Source of the DNA: Actinomycetes bacterium
Lineage (GTDB): Bacteria; Actinomycetota; Acidimicrobiia; Acidimicrobiales; RAAP-2
Assembly: GCA_021791615.1 (NCBI GenBank)
Contig: JAJYWG010000183.1
Span: 1-64,000, forward strand
Direction: 5' to 3'
DNA: 64,000 nt
This document shows positions 43,969 to 54,668 of this stretch, one piece after another; within the stretch, counting starts at the first letter, position 1, and each line of letters begins with the position of its first letter. The notes under the pieces were generated by a model that was not told the DNA's origin, did no database searches, and saw nothing but the letters and a program-made list of their open reading frames with translations. The position numbers and the translations under genes were made by a program.

Positions 43969-46779
43969 TCAGGTCCGAGAGAGCTCCCGCTCTTCGAAGG
44001 TCTCGATGACGTCGCCTTCCTTCAAGTCCTGATAGTCCGACAGTCCGATGCCGCACTCAAACCCGGACTGCACTTCGCGGACGTCGTCCTTGAAGCGACG
44101 GAGCGAGGTGATCGACCCCTTCCAGATGACGACGCCGTCTCGCAGGAACCTGACTTGCGATCCACGAGAGATCGTTCCCTCCCTGACGTAGCAACCCGCC
44201 ACTGCTCCCACGCGGGGGATCCGGAAGACTTGCCGTACTTCGGCTTCGCCCGTCACGACCTCTTCGTACTCAGGCGCCAGGAGGCCGACCATCGCCGCTT
44301 CGATGTCCTCGAGAAGCTTGTAGATGACTTCGTAGGTCCTGATCTCCACACCGCTCGAGGAGGCCATCTCCCGCGCCCGTCGATCGGGACGGACGTTGAA
44401 GCCGATGATGGTGGCATTCGACGCCTTGGCCAGCTGCACGTCGTTCTCGGTGATTCCTCCGACGCCTCGATGGACGAAGCTGAGCTTGACGTCCTCACGC
44501 TCGAGCTTGCGCAGGCTCTCGACCACCGCTTCGAGGGAACCTTGCACGTCGGTCTTCACGACGAGGTTCAGCGTGGCTGTCTCACCTCGCCGAATCTGCT
44601 CGAAGAGGTCCTCGAGCTTGGCACCGGCGGTCGCCGACGCCACCGGCAGGTGCCCAGACAGGCGAAATCGTTGGGATCGGGCTTCGCCGAGGGTACGGGC
44701 CGTCGCCGGGTCCCGGGCGACCCGGAGCTCGTCGCCGGCTCGAGGAGGCTCGGAGAGCCCGAGCACCTGGACCGGCGTCGAAGGCGGCGCTTCTTTGACC
44801 TGCTCACCACGATCGTCCACCAACGCTTTCACCTTGCCCCAGGCGGCACCGGCCACCACCGGGTCGCCGACTCGGAGCGTCCCGCTCTCGACGATCACCG
44901 TGGCCACCGGTCCGCGGCCGTCTTCGAGGTTCGCCTCCAGTACGGTGCCCCTCGCTCGGCCTTCCGGGCTCGCGCGGAGCTCTTCGAGCTCGGCGACGAG
45001 AATGATCTGCTCCAAGAGGTCGTCGATGCCGGTCCCCACCAGCGCGGACACCTCGACGGTGATGGTGTCGCCACCCCAGGCTTCGGGCACCAGGCCGCGT
45101 TCGGAGAGCTGCTGGAGCACTCGTTCGGGATTCGCGTCCTCTCGGTCGATCTTGTTGACGGCGACGACGATCGGGACGTCAGCCGCGTTGGCGTGGTCGA
45201 TCGCCTCGATCGTCTGAGGCATCACGCCGTCGTCGGCGGCCACCACCAACACGACGATGTCGGTCACGTCGGCCCCGCGAGCGCGCATGGCCGTAAAGGC
45301 AGCGTGACCAGGGGTATCGATAAACGTCACCGCGTGGCCCTGCCAGCTCACCTGGTATGCCCCGATGTGCTGGGTGATGCCACCCGCCTCTCCGGCGACG
45401 ACATCGGTCGATCGGATCCTGTCGAGCAGCAGGGTCTTGCCGTGGTCGACGTGTCCCATGACGGTGACCACCGGCGGCCGCGGGCGCAAGTCGGCTTCGT
45501 CGACATCCTCCTCGTCGTCGATCTCGAAGTACTTCGCCAGCAGCTCCGCTTCACGCTCTTCGCCGGGATCGACCAGACGGATGTCCACGCCAAGCTCGGC
45601 GGCGAACAGCTCGATCATGTCGTCGGTCAGCGACTGGGTCGCCGTCACCATCTCACCTTGGAGCAGCAGGAACCGCACGACGTCTCCGGCTGATCGGTTC
45701 ACCTTCGGCCCAAGGTCACGCGCGGTCGACCCGCGCTCGACGATGACCTCACCTTGAGGAACGGGAGCGGCGGACGGGGTGTACGCCGTGAGCTGGGTCG
45801 GCTCCAGCTCCTCCAAGTTGCGACGACGCCTACGGGACCGGCGCTGGGGCGGGCGCCGCCCCGGCGCACCACCTCGACCACCCGGGGGACCGCCGCCGAC
45901 CGGACCGCCGCCTCCAGCGCGGCCGGGGAATCCCCCTGATGCACCGGGTCGGGCCGCAAAGCCGCTCGACGAACGCCCGGACGCGCCTGCGCCCGATGGC
46001 GGCCTCCCACCGGTCCTCGGCGGATAACTCCCACCGGAGGGTCGTGGTCGAGGCGAAGTGGACGTCGGTCGCCGCCCACCCATGCCCGGTGGGGGTGGGA
46101 TGGGGCGACCGCTCGGACCAATCGGGGGGCGGATCGCAGGGGGCGCGGGCCGCTGCCCCCGGGGGGCCGCCTTCGAAGAAGGGGCCGCCTGAGGCCCAGC
46201 GTTGGGTCCCGAGGCAGATCCAGGGGGGGCTCCGAGGGCGGATCCCGGGTCGGTTCCCAGGTCAGGCTGCGAGGCGGCCGGTGCGGGTACCTCGGGGCTC
46301 GCTGGGACCCGGGCCGGACGAGACGCGGCGGCCGGTGCAGTCGCGGCCGGACGCAAGGGTGAAGCGGGTGGAGGGACGGCGGTTGGGGTCGCGGTCCCTC
46401 GACTGCTCACGAGGCGCGATGGCGGCGGAGCCCCGCCCTCCCTGGCGGTAGCGAGGGCCGGCTCTCCATCCCCCTCGCTGGGCTTCGCGGAAAGGGCCTC
46501 GGCCGGCCCCTTGTCCGCCGCTCTGGCCGGGGACTTGCGAGCCGGAGCCCTGGCCGGAGCCTTGCGGGCAGGAGGCTCGGAGGCCGGCTCCTCGGGCTGG
46601 ACGGGGCGACGCAGCCCTTCGGCGTCCGCCTTCCTCCTCACTCGATCTGCCTGGGCATCTTCGATCGAAGAGGAATGGCTCTTCACCCCGATGCCCAGCG
46701 ACAGGCAGAGGTCGAGTGCCTCTTTGTTCGTGAGCCCCAGTTCGCGGCCCAGTTCGTAGACGCGGATCTTTTTCGCCAA
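43969..46779 (-). CDS. infB: Translation initiation factor IF-2
   Basis: 936 residues. An IF2-N segment ([21 protein letters not shown]) opens the protein. A long disordered Ala/Pro/Gly/Arg linker spans about 55-330. The G domain has [17 protein letters not shown] near 438, DTPGHAAF and NKIDR, then domains II-IV. It brings initiator tRNA to the 30S subunit. TTG 46779 is the apparent start codon, preceded by a GAGG. Seven bases separate it from ylxR. Confidence 0.96.
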   Translation of the reverse strand: MAKKIRVYELGRELGLTNKEALDLCLSLGIGVKSHSSSIEDAQADRVRRKADAEGLRRPVQPEEPASEPPARKAPARAPARKSPARAADKGPAEALSAKPSEGDGEPALATAREGGAPPPSRLVSSRGTATPTAVPPPASPLRPAATAPAAASRPARVPASPEVPAPAASQPDLGTDPGSALGAPPGSASGPNAGPQAAPSSKAAPRGQRPAPPAIRPPIGPSGRPIPPPPGMGGRRPTSTSPRPRPSGGSYPPRTGGRPPSGAGASGRSSSGFAARPGASGGFPGRAGGGGPVGGGPPGGRGGAPGRRPPQRRSRRRRRNLEELEPTQLTAYTPSAAPVPQGEVIVERGSTARDLGPKVNRSAGDVVRFLLLQGEMVTATQSLTDDMIELFAAELGVDIRLVDPGEEREAELLAKYFEIDDEEDVDEADLRPRPPVVTVMGHVDHGKTLLLDRIRSTDVVAGEAGGITQHIGAYQVSWQGHAVTFIDTPGHAAFTAMRARGADVTDIVVLVVAADDGVMPQTIEAIDHANAADVPIVVAVNKIDREDANPERVLQQLSERGLVPEAWGGDTITVEVSALVGTGIDDLLEQIILVAELEELRASPEGRARGTVLEANLEDGRGPVATVIVESGTLRVGDPVVAGAAWGKVKALVDDRGEQVKEAPPSTPVQVLGLSEPPRAGDELRVARDPATARTLGEARSQRFRLSGHLPVASATAGAKLEDLFEQIRRGETATLNLVVKTDVQGSLEAVVESLRKLEREDVKLSFVHRGVGGITENDVQLAKASNATIIGFNVRPDRRAREMASSSGVEIRTYEVIYKLLEDIEAAMVGLLAPEYEEVVTGEAEVRQVFRIPRVGAVAGCYVREGTISRGSQVRFLRDGVVIWKGSITSLRRFKDDVREVQSGFECGIGLSDYQDLKEGDVIETFEERELSRT

Positions 46780-46785
46780 CTCGCC

Positions 46786-47130
46786 TCAGTGTCCTTTGGG
46801 TGTCCGGCCGCCCTTCGGGCCACCGGGTCCTCCATCCTCCCACATCACCGACCCGCCCTCTTCCACTCCACGCGCCTCGCGGTAGTAGCCGGAGGCAACC
46901 ATCCGTCTTCTCAGGTCGTCGATAGCCTCCTGGGGCACCGGCACGCCGAACGCAGTGGCGAACGCCCGCCTCCGCACGGCGTGATCCCAGCACCGGGGAT
47001 CACCAGCACACAGCCACGCACCCCGCCCAGGCAGGTGGCGGCCGATACCGACGGTCCCATCGGCCTGCCGGCACAGGCGAACCAGGCGGTCGGCAGCCTG
47101 CGCCCGCCGGCAGCCGATGCACGTGCGCAC
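46786..47130 (-). CDS. ylxR: YlxR/RnpM family RNA-binding protein
   Basis: 114 residues. The N-terminal RTCIGCRRAQAADRLVRL and GRGAWLC motifs define the DUF448/YlxR family, reported to modulate RNase P activity. A Gly-rich tail of about 30 residues follows. GTG start, 11 bases after nusA, in the conserved nusA-ylxR-infB order. Confidence 0.9.
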   Translation of the reverse strand: MRTCIGCRRAQAADRLVRLCRQADGTVGIGRHLPGRGAWLCAGDPRCWDHAVRRRAFATAFGVPVPQEAIDDLRRRMVASGYYREARGVEEGGSVMWEDGGPGGPKGGRTPKGH

Positions 47131-47141
47131 CGGGTCGCCTG

Positions 47142-48380
47142 CTATGTGCCACCTTCTTCGGTGGACGCGCCACCAGCGTCCTCCGGGTCTCCGTCACCGT
47201 CGGACCCATCTCCTGCGCCCGGCTCTCCGTCACCGTCGGACCCATCTCCTGCGCCCCGCTCTCCTGCTCCGGCGGCGGCATGGGACCACTCTTCGGCTGA
47301 GATCGCCTCACCGCCTTCAGCCGGCTTCCAGACCATCTCGCCGCGCTCGTCCTCCACCCATTCGCCTTCGGCCCACTCCTGTCCCTCGAAGCCCGCTTCT
47401 TCCTCCGCAAGCTGGGTCTCGCTCTTGATGTCGATACGCCACCCGGTGAGACGGGCCGCCAGGCGGGCGTTCTGACCCTCTTTGCCGATCGCCAGGGAGA
47501 GCTGGTAGTCGTTCACGATCACCGTGGCGGTGCCAGTCTCGTCATCGAGACGCACCTCGCGCACGCGCGCAGGAGCCAGAGCGCTCTGGATCAGCTCGAC
47601 TGGATCGTCGGAGAAGGGCACCACGTCGACACGTTCCCCGCGCAGCTCGTTGGTGACCATCCGCACCCGCGATCCCCTGGCTCCGACACAGGCTCCCACC
47701 GGGTCGATGTTCGGGTCGTTGGACCACACCGCGATCTTCGTGCGATGGCCAGGTTCGCGCGCAGCTGCTTTGATCTCGACCACCCCAGAGGAGATCTCGG
47801 GGACCTCCAGCTCGAAGAGCCGCTTGATCAGGCCGGGATGCGTGCGACTGACCACGATCTGGGGTCCTTTGCTCGTCTTGCGAACCTCGACGATGTACGC
47901 CTTCAAGCGGGCGCCGTGCTCGTAGCGCTCGTAGGACACCTGCTCGGCCTGGGGCAGGAGCGCTTCGACCTTCCCCAAGTCGAGCAGGGTGTAGCGGTTG
48001 TCGGTCTGCTGGACGATACCGGTGACGATGTCTCCCTCCCGTCCGGCGTACTCCTCGTACTTCATGTCGCGCTCGACCTCACGGATCCGCTGGAGGATTA
48101 CCTGTTTGGCCGTCTGGGCAGCGATCCGGCCAAAGTCGTCCGGCGTGTCGTCCCACTCCTGGACGACGTTGCCCTCGTCGTCGAGCTCTTGACCGTAGAC
48201 ACGGATCTCACCGGAGTCCGGATCGATGGTCACCACAGCCTCTTCGGCCGCGTCAGGTCGTCTCTTATAGGCCGCGACCAGTGCGTTGGCCAAGGCATCC
48301 AGCAGGGTTTCGACCGAGATCCCCTTGTCCCTGGCAATCTGGCTCAGCGCGTCGAGGAATTCGAAATTGGTCTTGCTCAT
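47142..48380 (-). CDS. nusA: Transcription termination/antitermination factor NusA
   Basis: 412 residues. N-terminal RNAP-binding domain, S1 (GDIVTGIVQQTDNRYTLLDL) and two KH domains (GACVGARGSRVRMVTNELRG; LAIGKEGQNARLAARLTGW). The C-terminus is an acidic tail with two copies of a 12-residue GAGDGSDGDGxP repeat rather than the AR repeats of enterobacteria. ATG 48380 overlaps the rimP stop (ATGA). Confidence 0.96.
   Translation of the reverse strand: MSKTNFEFLDALSQIARDKGISVETLLDALANALVAAYKRRPDAAEEAVVTIDPDSGEIRVYGQELDDEGNVVQEWDDTPDDFGRIAAQTAKQVILQRIREVERDMKYEEYAGREGDIVTGIVQQTDNRYTLLDLGKVEALLPQAEQVSYERYEHGARLKAYIVEVRKTSKGPQIVVSRTHPGLIKRLFELEVPEISSGVVEIKAAAREPGHRTKIAVWSNDPNIDPVGACVGARGSRVRMVTNELRGERVDVVPFSDDPVELIQSALAPARVREVRLDDETGTATVIVNDYQLSLAIGKEGQNARLAARLTGWRIDIKSETQLAEEEAGFEGQEWAEGEWVEDERGEMVWKPAEGGEAISAEEWSHAAAGAGERGAGDGSDGDGEPGAGDGSDGDGDPEDAGGASTEEGGT
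47187..47258 (-). repeat. 36-bp in-frame tandem repeat in the nusA tail
   Basis: Two copies, 47187-47222 and 47223-47258, nearly identical, encode the repeated GAGDGSDGDG(E/D)P segment of NusA. Confidence 0.9.
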
Positions 48381-48901
48381 GGGGTGGTAACCCTCTCTGT
48401 CGTCGTGATCGGTGACACCGCGCCATGCGGATCTGCCCCGGATCGGCGGCTCACGGCTCCCGGCCCCCAGGTGAACACCGTCCGCGCGCGCTCGACATCG
48501 GCGAAGCAGAACTTGAGCTCGCCGGGTACGTCGTCGCCTTCGAGCACGAACCCGTCCTCGTCGACGCGGGCCAGACGCCCTCGAGCACGGCGCGGCTCGA
48601 CACCGGGCACCGTCCGGACGGACACGACTTCGCCGACAGCCCGAGCGAAGTGCGCCGGGGTCCGCAGCCGCCGCTCGACTCCGGGGCTCGAAACTTCAAG
48701 GGTGTAGCGCCCCGGGAACGGATCGAGCTCGTCGAGGGCCCCCGATATCACTCGATGGGCGCCGGCGATCGAGTCGAGGTCCACCCCACCCGGCCGGTCA
48801 ACCGTCACCTTCACGGTCCCTGCCGCGATCTCCACGTCCACGAGCTCGAGGTCACGCGACGCGAGGAGCCCGACCAGCACAGCGTTCAGTTCCTCTGCCA
48901 T
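48377..48901 (-). CDS. rimP: Ribosome maturation factor RimP
   Basis: 174 residues. Conserved ELVDVEIAAGTVKVTVDRPGG and YTLEVSSPGVERRLR. It assists 30S assembly. The upstream sequence AGGAGGGATGACG-ATG favours the second ATG (48901), because the first ATG lies inside the Shine-Dalgarno. It is the first gene of the rimP-nusA-ylxR-infB-rbfA-truB run. A Ser/Thr-rich tail extends the C-terminus. Confidence 0.93.
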   Translation of the reverse strand: MAEELNAVLVGLLASRDLELVDVEIAAGTVKVTVDRPGGVDLDSIAGAHRVISGALDELDPFPGRYTLEVSSPGVERRLRTPAHFARAVGEVVSVRTVPGVEPRRARGRLARVDEDGFVLEGDDVPGELKFCFADVERARTVFTWGPGAVSRRSGADPHGAVSPITTTERVTTP

Positions 48902-49052
48902 CGTCATCCCTCCTCTCGTTGCCTGCGGCTCTCTCTGGTCGCCCTTCAGGAGCCCCTCACCGGTGGCCGCGCTCGGCTCCAACGGGCTCGGAACGGGCAG
49001 CCGGCACCTCACCGACCTCGTCCCTCGGCGCCCCCGGCGGCAGGCAAAACGA

Positions 49053-49076
49053 AAGCGTGGGCCCCGGCCCACGCTT
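49053..49076 (-). terminator. Rho-independent terminator after proS
   Basis: A perfect 11-bp inverted repeat (AAGCGTGGGCC, 2-base spacer in the middle, GGCCCACGCTT). On the minus strand it is followed by a T-rich run (TTCGTTTTGCC), as expected for termination of transcription coming from proS. It insulates the proS-side genes from rimP. Confidence 0.8.
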
Positions 49077-49122
49077 CGAACGTCCTGCACTTCAACCGGA
49101 CAGCACGACGAGTATAGCAGGC

Positions 49123-49166
49123 TCGCCGGGCACTCGCCGGGCACTCGCCGGGCACTCGCCGGGCAC
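49123..49166. repeat. 11-bp tandem repeat, four exact copies
   Basis: TCGCCGGGCAC is repeated four times head-to-tail between the proS stop and the terminator, about 45 bases after proS. Confidence 0.92.
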
Positions 49167-49211
49167 TCTTGTCACACTTGCCACACCCGGGGTGCCCGCC
49201 GACTGCGGGTG

Positions 49212-50729
<1,518 letters not shown>

Positions 50730-51989
50730 TCAGGTGGACGCGCCGGTTGCGCCGGTTCGTCGGATCCGCTCGATGCGGACTGACGCGGCATTCGGATCGC
50801 TCCCGCCCTCTTCGAGCAACGCCTGACGATCGGCCTCTGCTTCCTCCTTGGCCGAGGAGTCGGCCGCGGCCAGGCGCGCTTCGACCCCCTCGGCAACGAG
50901 CTTCTCGGCTTCGGTCACCAGGGCTTCGACCATCTCGTCCTCGGGCACGACCCGTACGATCTCCCCGCGGATGAACAGGTGCCCCTTGTGGCGGCCCGCC
51001 GCGATACCGATGTCGGCGCTGCGCGCCTCTCCGGGTCCGTTCACGACACACCCCATCACTGCCACCTGGATGGGGAGGTTGCGATCTTCCAGCGCTTCCT
51101 GCGCCGCTTTCGCCACCGCGATCACGTCCACCTGTGCCCTCCCACACGACGGGCAGGCGATGAGATCGAGGCCTTTGCGCTCGCGTAGGCCGAGCGCTTC
51201 GAGGAGCTGGCGCCCTGCCCGCGCCTCCTCGACGGGATCGGCGGTGAGCGAGTAGCGGATGGTGTCCCCGATCCCCTCGCACAGCAGCGTGGCGATCCCG
51301 GCCGTCCCCTTGAGCAAGCCCGTAGGCGGCGGCCCCGCTTCGGTGACCCCCAGGTGCAAGGGGTGCTCGAACGTGTCGGCCGCCAGCCGGTACGCCGCGA
51401 CCATCAAGGGGACCGACGACGCCTTGACCGAGATCTTCACATCCTCGAACCCAACCTCCTCGAAGTAGGAGAGCTCGTTCCGCGCTGATTCGACCAGCGC
51501 TTCGGGCGTCGCACCGCCATAGCGCTTGTAGATCTCAGGATGCAGCGAACCGGCGTTCACGCCGATGCGGATCGGCACGCCGCGATCACGGGCCTCGGAG
51601 GCCACGTGCTTGATCTCGCTCTCTTTCCGCAGGTTGCCCGGGTTGAGCCGAAGGCCGTGCACACCGGCCTCCAGCGCCGCCAGTGCCATCTCGTAGTGGA
51701 AGTGGATGTCGGCCACGATCGGCACGGGCGATCGTGGCACGATCTGGGCCAGCCCCTCGGCCGCGGCCGCCTCGTTGCAAGTGCACCTGACGATGTCGGC
51801 ACCCCCAGCAGCCAGGGCATAGATCTGGGAGAGCGTGCCCTCCACGTCGGCCGTCCGGGTCGTGGTCATCGACTGGACCGACACCGGGGCCCCGCCGCCG
51901 ATCGCCACGTCGCCCACATGGATCTGCCGAGTCGGCCGGCGAGGCGAGAGGAGATCGGCAGGGCGTTCCACGTCCCCATTCTGCCGCAT
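50730..51989 (-). CDS. ispG: 4-hydroxy-3-methylbut-2-enyl diphosphate synthase (flavodoxin/ferredoxin)
   Basis: About 419 residues. TIM-barrel part with QSMTTTRTADVEGT and DIHFHYEMALAALE; the [4Fe-4S] ligands are CPSCGR and MGCVVNGPGEA. It catalyses the sixth MEP-pathway step. A charged, Ala/Glu-rich tail of about 50 residues follows the cluster domain. ATG 51989 and GTG 51998 are both possible. The MEP gene dxr lies two genes upstream. Confidence 0.95.
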   Translation of the reverse strand: MRQNGDVERPADLLSPRRPTRQIHVGDVAIGGGAPVSVQSMTTTRTADVEGTLSQIYALAAGGADIVRCTCNEAAAAEGLAQIVPRSPVPIVADIHFHYEMALAALEAGVHGLRLNPGNLRKESEIKHVASEARDRGVPIRIGVNAGSLHPEIYKRYGGATPEALVESARNELSYFEEVGFEDVKISVKASSVPLMVAAYRLAADTFEHPLHLGVTEAGPPPTGLLKGTAGIATLLCEGIGDTIRYSLTADPVEEARAGRQLLEALGLRERKGLDLIACPSCGRAQVDVIAVAKAAQEALEDRNLPIQVAVMGCVVNGPGEARSADIGIAAGRHKGHLFIRGEIVRVVPEDEMVEALVTEAEKLVAEGVEARLAAADSSAKEEAEADRQALLEEGGSDPNAASVRIERIRRTGATGAST

Positions 51990-52034
51990 GCCGGGCACGC
52001 ACCGAGCGGCAGCAGAACGCGGTGCCCCGGGCGA

Positions 52035-53405
52035 TCAGTGGAAGGGGTTCGCGATCGGGTGGGCGATGTCCAGGTAGAGCGCCGAGACCACGATCACGAG
52101 CAGCACGGCCGAGAAGGCGTAGACGACCGGCATCAGCTTGGCCGCGTCGGCCTGGTAGTAGGGCTGGCCTCGCCTGGTCCGTATCCTCTCGTACACGGCG
52201 ATGGCCACATGCCCGCCGTCGAGCGGCAGCATCGGCAGCATGTTCAAGATCCCGAATGCGATGTTGAGGGCGATCAGCACCTCGATCAAGTAGAGGACGC
52301 CGCTCTCCTCGGCTTGGGTAGCGGTGCGGACCGCGCCGAAGATCGACTCGGCGCGCGTCCCGGTCCGAGCGCTCTGGGCCGCGGCTTTGGGGCTCAGGAT
52401 GTCCCGGTAGAGGGACCCGACGCCTTCGGGAACCGCGCGTGCAGTCGCAGCCACGTCCCGGCCGACGTCGATCACCGACGTGCCCACCGCCCGCACCGGG
52501 CCCTCGCTGCTGAACACCGTGCTCTGGTCGACGGTGATCCCGACGATCCCGACCGTGTCCGAGGGGGTCTTACCCGGCCCCAGCGCCTCACCTGATGTCC
52601 CGACGCGGTGGCCGGCCTGCGGGGTCACCGTGACATCCCGTCGCTTGCCATCGCGCTCGACCGCGAGGGTCACCGGCCGGCCGGCCGAGGACTCGATGAC
52701 GCCGACCAGTGCTGTCGGACGGTCCATGGCGCGCCCGTCGGCAGCAAGCACCACGTCACCGGGTCGCAAGCCCGCCTGCTGCGCCACCGTCTCGGCGTGA
52801 CCGGGCCATGTCGCGAAGCCGGCGATGACCGTCTTCACGTCGGAGGTCGGCGCGCCGAAGTACAGCAGTGCTCCGTAGGCGAGGAGGAACGCCATGACGA
52901 AGTGCATGATCGAGCCCGCCGACGCGACGAGGATCCGGTTACGGAACGGCTGGCGCCGGTAGGTCCGCGGTTCGTCGCCGACGTCGACCTCCTCGAGGTT
53001 GGTCATCCCGGGGATCTTCACGTAACCGCCGAGCAAGATCGGCTTGATCCCGTAGTCGGTCTCGCCAAGCCGGACGGACCACAGGCGCGGGCCGAAGCCC
53101 ACGAAGTACTCGGTCACCTTCATCCCGCTGAGCTTGGCGGTCACGAAGTGACCCAGCTCGTGCAGCATCACGATCAGGATGATGGCGACGATCACGATCA
53201 GCAGCGGCGTGAGGCCGAAGAACACGAAGACCGCGACGACCAGGCCCAGCACCAGCGCCATGCGCAGCAGCCCCTTCACGTCGGCACCGCCGCCCGGTGG
53301 AGCGACCGGGGAGCTGGATCGTGTCAAGCCGGTCGAGGAGGCAGAGGAGGACCTGCCCGGCGGCACCGGTCTCTCGGGACCCAGGATCCTCCGTGACGCG
53401 TTCAT
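52035..53405 (-). CDS. rseP: Site-2 zinc metalloprotease (RseP/Rip1-like)
   Basis: 456 residues. The zinc motif HELGHFVTAKLSG lies in the first hydrophobic region; a PDZ domain (QQAGLRPGDVVLAADG) and the distal motif MLPLDGGHVAI follow, with a final helix. Such S2P enzymes cleave anti-sigma factors inside the membrane. The ATG start overlaps the dxr stop (ATGA) and adds a 40-residue Ser/Pro-rich cytoplasmic N-terminus. Order dxr-rseP-ispG is conserved in actinobacteria. Confidence 0.92.
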   Translation of the reverse strand: MNASRRILGPERPVPPGRSSSASSTGLTRSSSPVAPPGGGADVKGLLRMALVLGLVVAVFVFFGLTPLLIVIVAIILIVMLHELGHFVTAKLSGMKVTEYFVGFGPRLWSVRLGETDYGIKPILLGGYVKIPGMTNLEEVDVGDEPRTYRRQPFRNRILVASAGSIMHFVMAFLLAYGALLYFGAPTSDVKTVIAGFATWPGHAETVAQQAGLRPGDVVLAADGRAMDRPTALVGVIESSAGRPVTLAVERDGKRRDVTVTPQAGHRVGTSGEALGPGKTPSDTVGIVGITVDQSTVFSSEGPVRAVGTSVIDVGRDVAATARAVPEGVGSLYRDILSPKAAAQSARTGTRAESIFGAVRTATQAEESGVLYLIEVLIALNIAFGILNMLPMLPLDGGHVAIAVYERIRTRRGQPYYQADAAKLMPVVYAFSAVLLVIVVSALYLDIAHPIANPFH

Positions 53406-54604
53406 GCCGCTTCCCGGGCTCGGTTCACCAAGGTCTCAGCCAAGCGCCGCGCCTGCCGATCGGCTTCCAGGACGTCCTCGACCGACGAGAGGGTCCCGCC
53501 TGGGCATGCGTCAAGCGTGGCACGTACCACGTCGCCAATCGAGAGCCACGTGATCTCCCCTGCGAGAAAGGCGGCAACGGCGACCTCGTTCGCAGCGTTG
53601 AGCCATGCAGGGAAGGACCCTCCGGCCCGCCCGGCCTGGTAGGCCAAGTCGAGGCTGGTGAACGTCGAACGGTCGGGCGGCTCGAAGCTGAGGGTGCAGG
53701 CCGCCGACCAGTCCAGTCGGCCGAAGGGAGTGCCGATCCTCTCGGGCCACCCCATGGCGTAGCCGATTGCCAGGCGCATGTCCGGGTGGGAGAGCTGGGC
53801 GATGGTGGCCCCGTCGACGAACTCCACCATCGAGTGCACCACCGACTGGGGGTGGACGACCACCTCGATGCGATCGTAGGGGATCCCGAACAGCTCGTGG
53901 GCCTCGATCACCTCCAGGCCCTTGTTCATGAGCGTCGAAGAGTCAACGGTGATCTTCGGACCCATCGCCCAGGTGGGGTGGGCCAAGGCCTCCTCCACCT
54001 TCACCGAAGCCAACGAGTCGCGGGTACGCCCCCGAAACGGCCCCCCCGACGCGGTGAGCAGGAGCCGGGCAACCGCGACCGTGTCCGGCGTGGCCGCGTC
54101 GCTCCCGGTGAGCGCAGCCCGGGCCTGCCCGGCCAGGCACTGGTGCACGGCACAGTGCTCGGAGTCCACCGGGAGCAGCTCGGCACCTGGGGTCCTGCGA
54201 GCCTCTTGGACCACCGGGGCGCCGGCGATCAGCGACTCCTTGTTGGCCAGCGCCAGCCGCCGCCCCGCAGAGAGGGCAGCCAGGGTGACGGGGAGACCGG
54301 CGAAGCCGACGACGCCGTTCACGACCACGTCAGCCAGGGTTGCGGCGGCGCGCAGCCCGTCATCACCGGTCATCACCTCCACACCCGGCCCGACCCTGGC
54401 CGCGATCTCGCTCGCGTGCGACGGGTCGCCCACCACGACCAGCTCGGGGTGGAACCGGGCCGCTTGCTGGAGGAGGACTGTGAGCGAGCGATGGGCAGAC
54501 AGGGCGACGACGCGGAACCTCTCGGGCTCGGCGGCGACGACATCGAGCGCCTGGAGGCCGATCGACCCGGTCGATCCCACCAGGCTCACCGTCTTCACTC
54601 CCAT
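53402..54604 (-). CDS. dxr: 1-deoxy-D-xylulose 5-phosphate reductoisomerase
   Basis: 400 residues. NADPH loop SLVGSTGSIGLQALDVV, the metal/substrate segment LLPVDSEHCAVHQCL, and TVDSSTLMNKGLEVIEA. It makes MEP from DXP. ATG 54604 has GGAAGG nine bases upstream, better than the farther ATG 54643. It overlaps rseP. Confidence 0.95.
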   Translation of the reverse strand: MGVKTVSLVGSTGSIGLQALDVVAAEPERFRVVALSAHRSLTVLLQQAARFHPELVVVGDPSHASEIAARVGPGVEVMTGDDGLRAAATLADVVVNGVVGFAGLPVTLAALSAGRRLALANKESLIAGAPVVQEARRTPGAELLPVDSEHCAVHQCLAGQARAALTGSDAATPDTVAVARLLLTASGGPFRGRTRDSLASVKVEEALAHPTWAMGPKITVDSSTLMNKGLEVIEAHELFGIPYDRIEVVVHPQSVVHSMVEFVDGATIAQLSHPDMRLAIGYAMGWPERIGTPFGRLDWSAACTLSFEPPDRSTFTSLDLAYQAGRAGGSFPAWLNAANEVAVAAFLAGEITWLSIGDVVRATLDACPGGTLSSVEDVLEADRQARRLAETLVNRAREAA

Positions 54605-54668
54605 CGGGCCGTCCTTCCCACTCCCCGAACCTCCATCCAGCATGCCATCGGCGCCGGGTCTGGGTCCC

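Larger units (their letters stand above)
48902..49211. promoter_or_regulatory. Spacer holding the rimP promoter region, terminator and repeat
   Basis: This 310-base gap has no gene. Read on the minus strand from proS it holds a four-copy 11-bp repeat, then a strong terminator (both listed separately), and then about 150 bases before rimP where the promoter of the rimP-nusA superoperon must lie. I could not pick a convincing -10/-35 pair. Confidence 0.6.

Noticed and set aside
44155..45693. 512-codon plus-strand open frame
   Set aside because: Antisense of infB without family features.
49123..49166. Iteron-like origin
   Set aside because: Only four short units, no replication gene and no DnaA boxes nearby.
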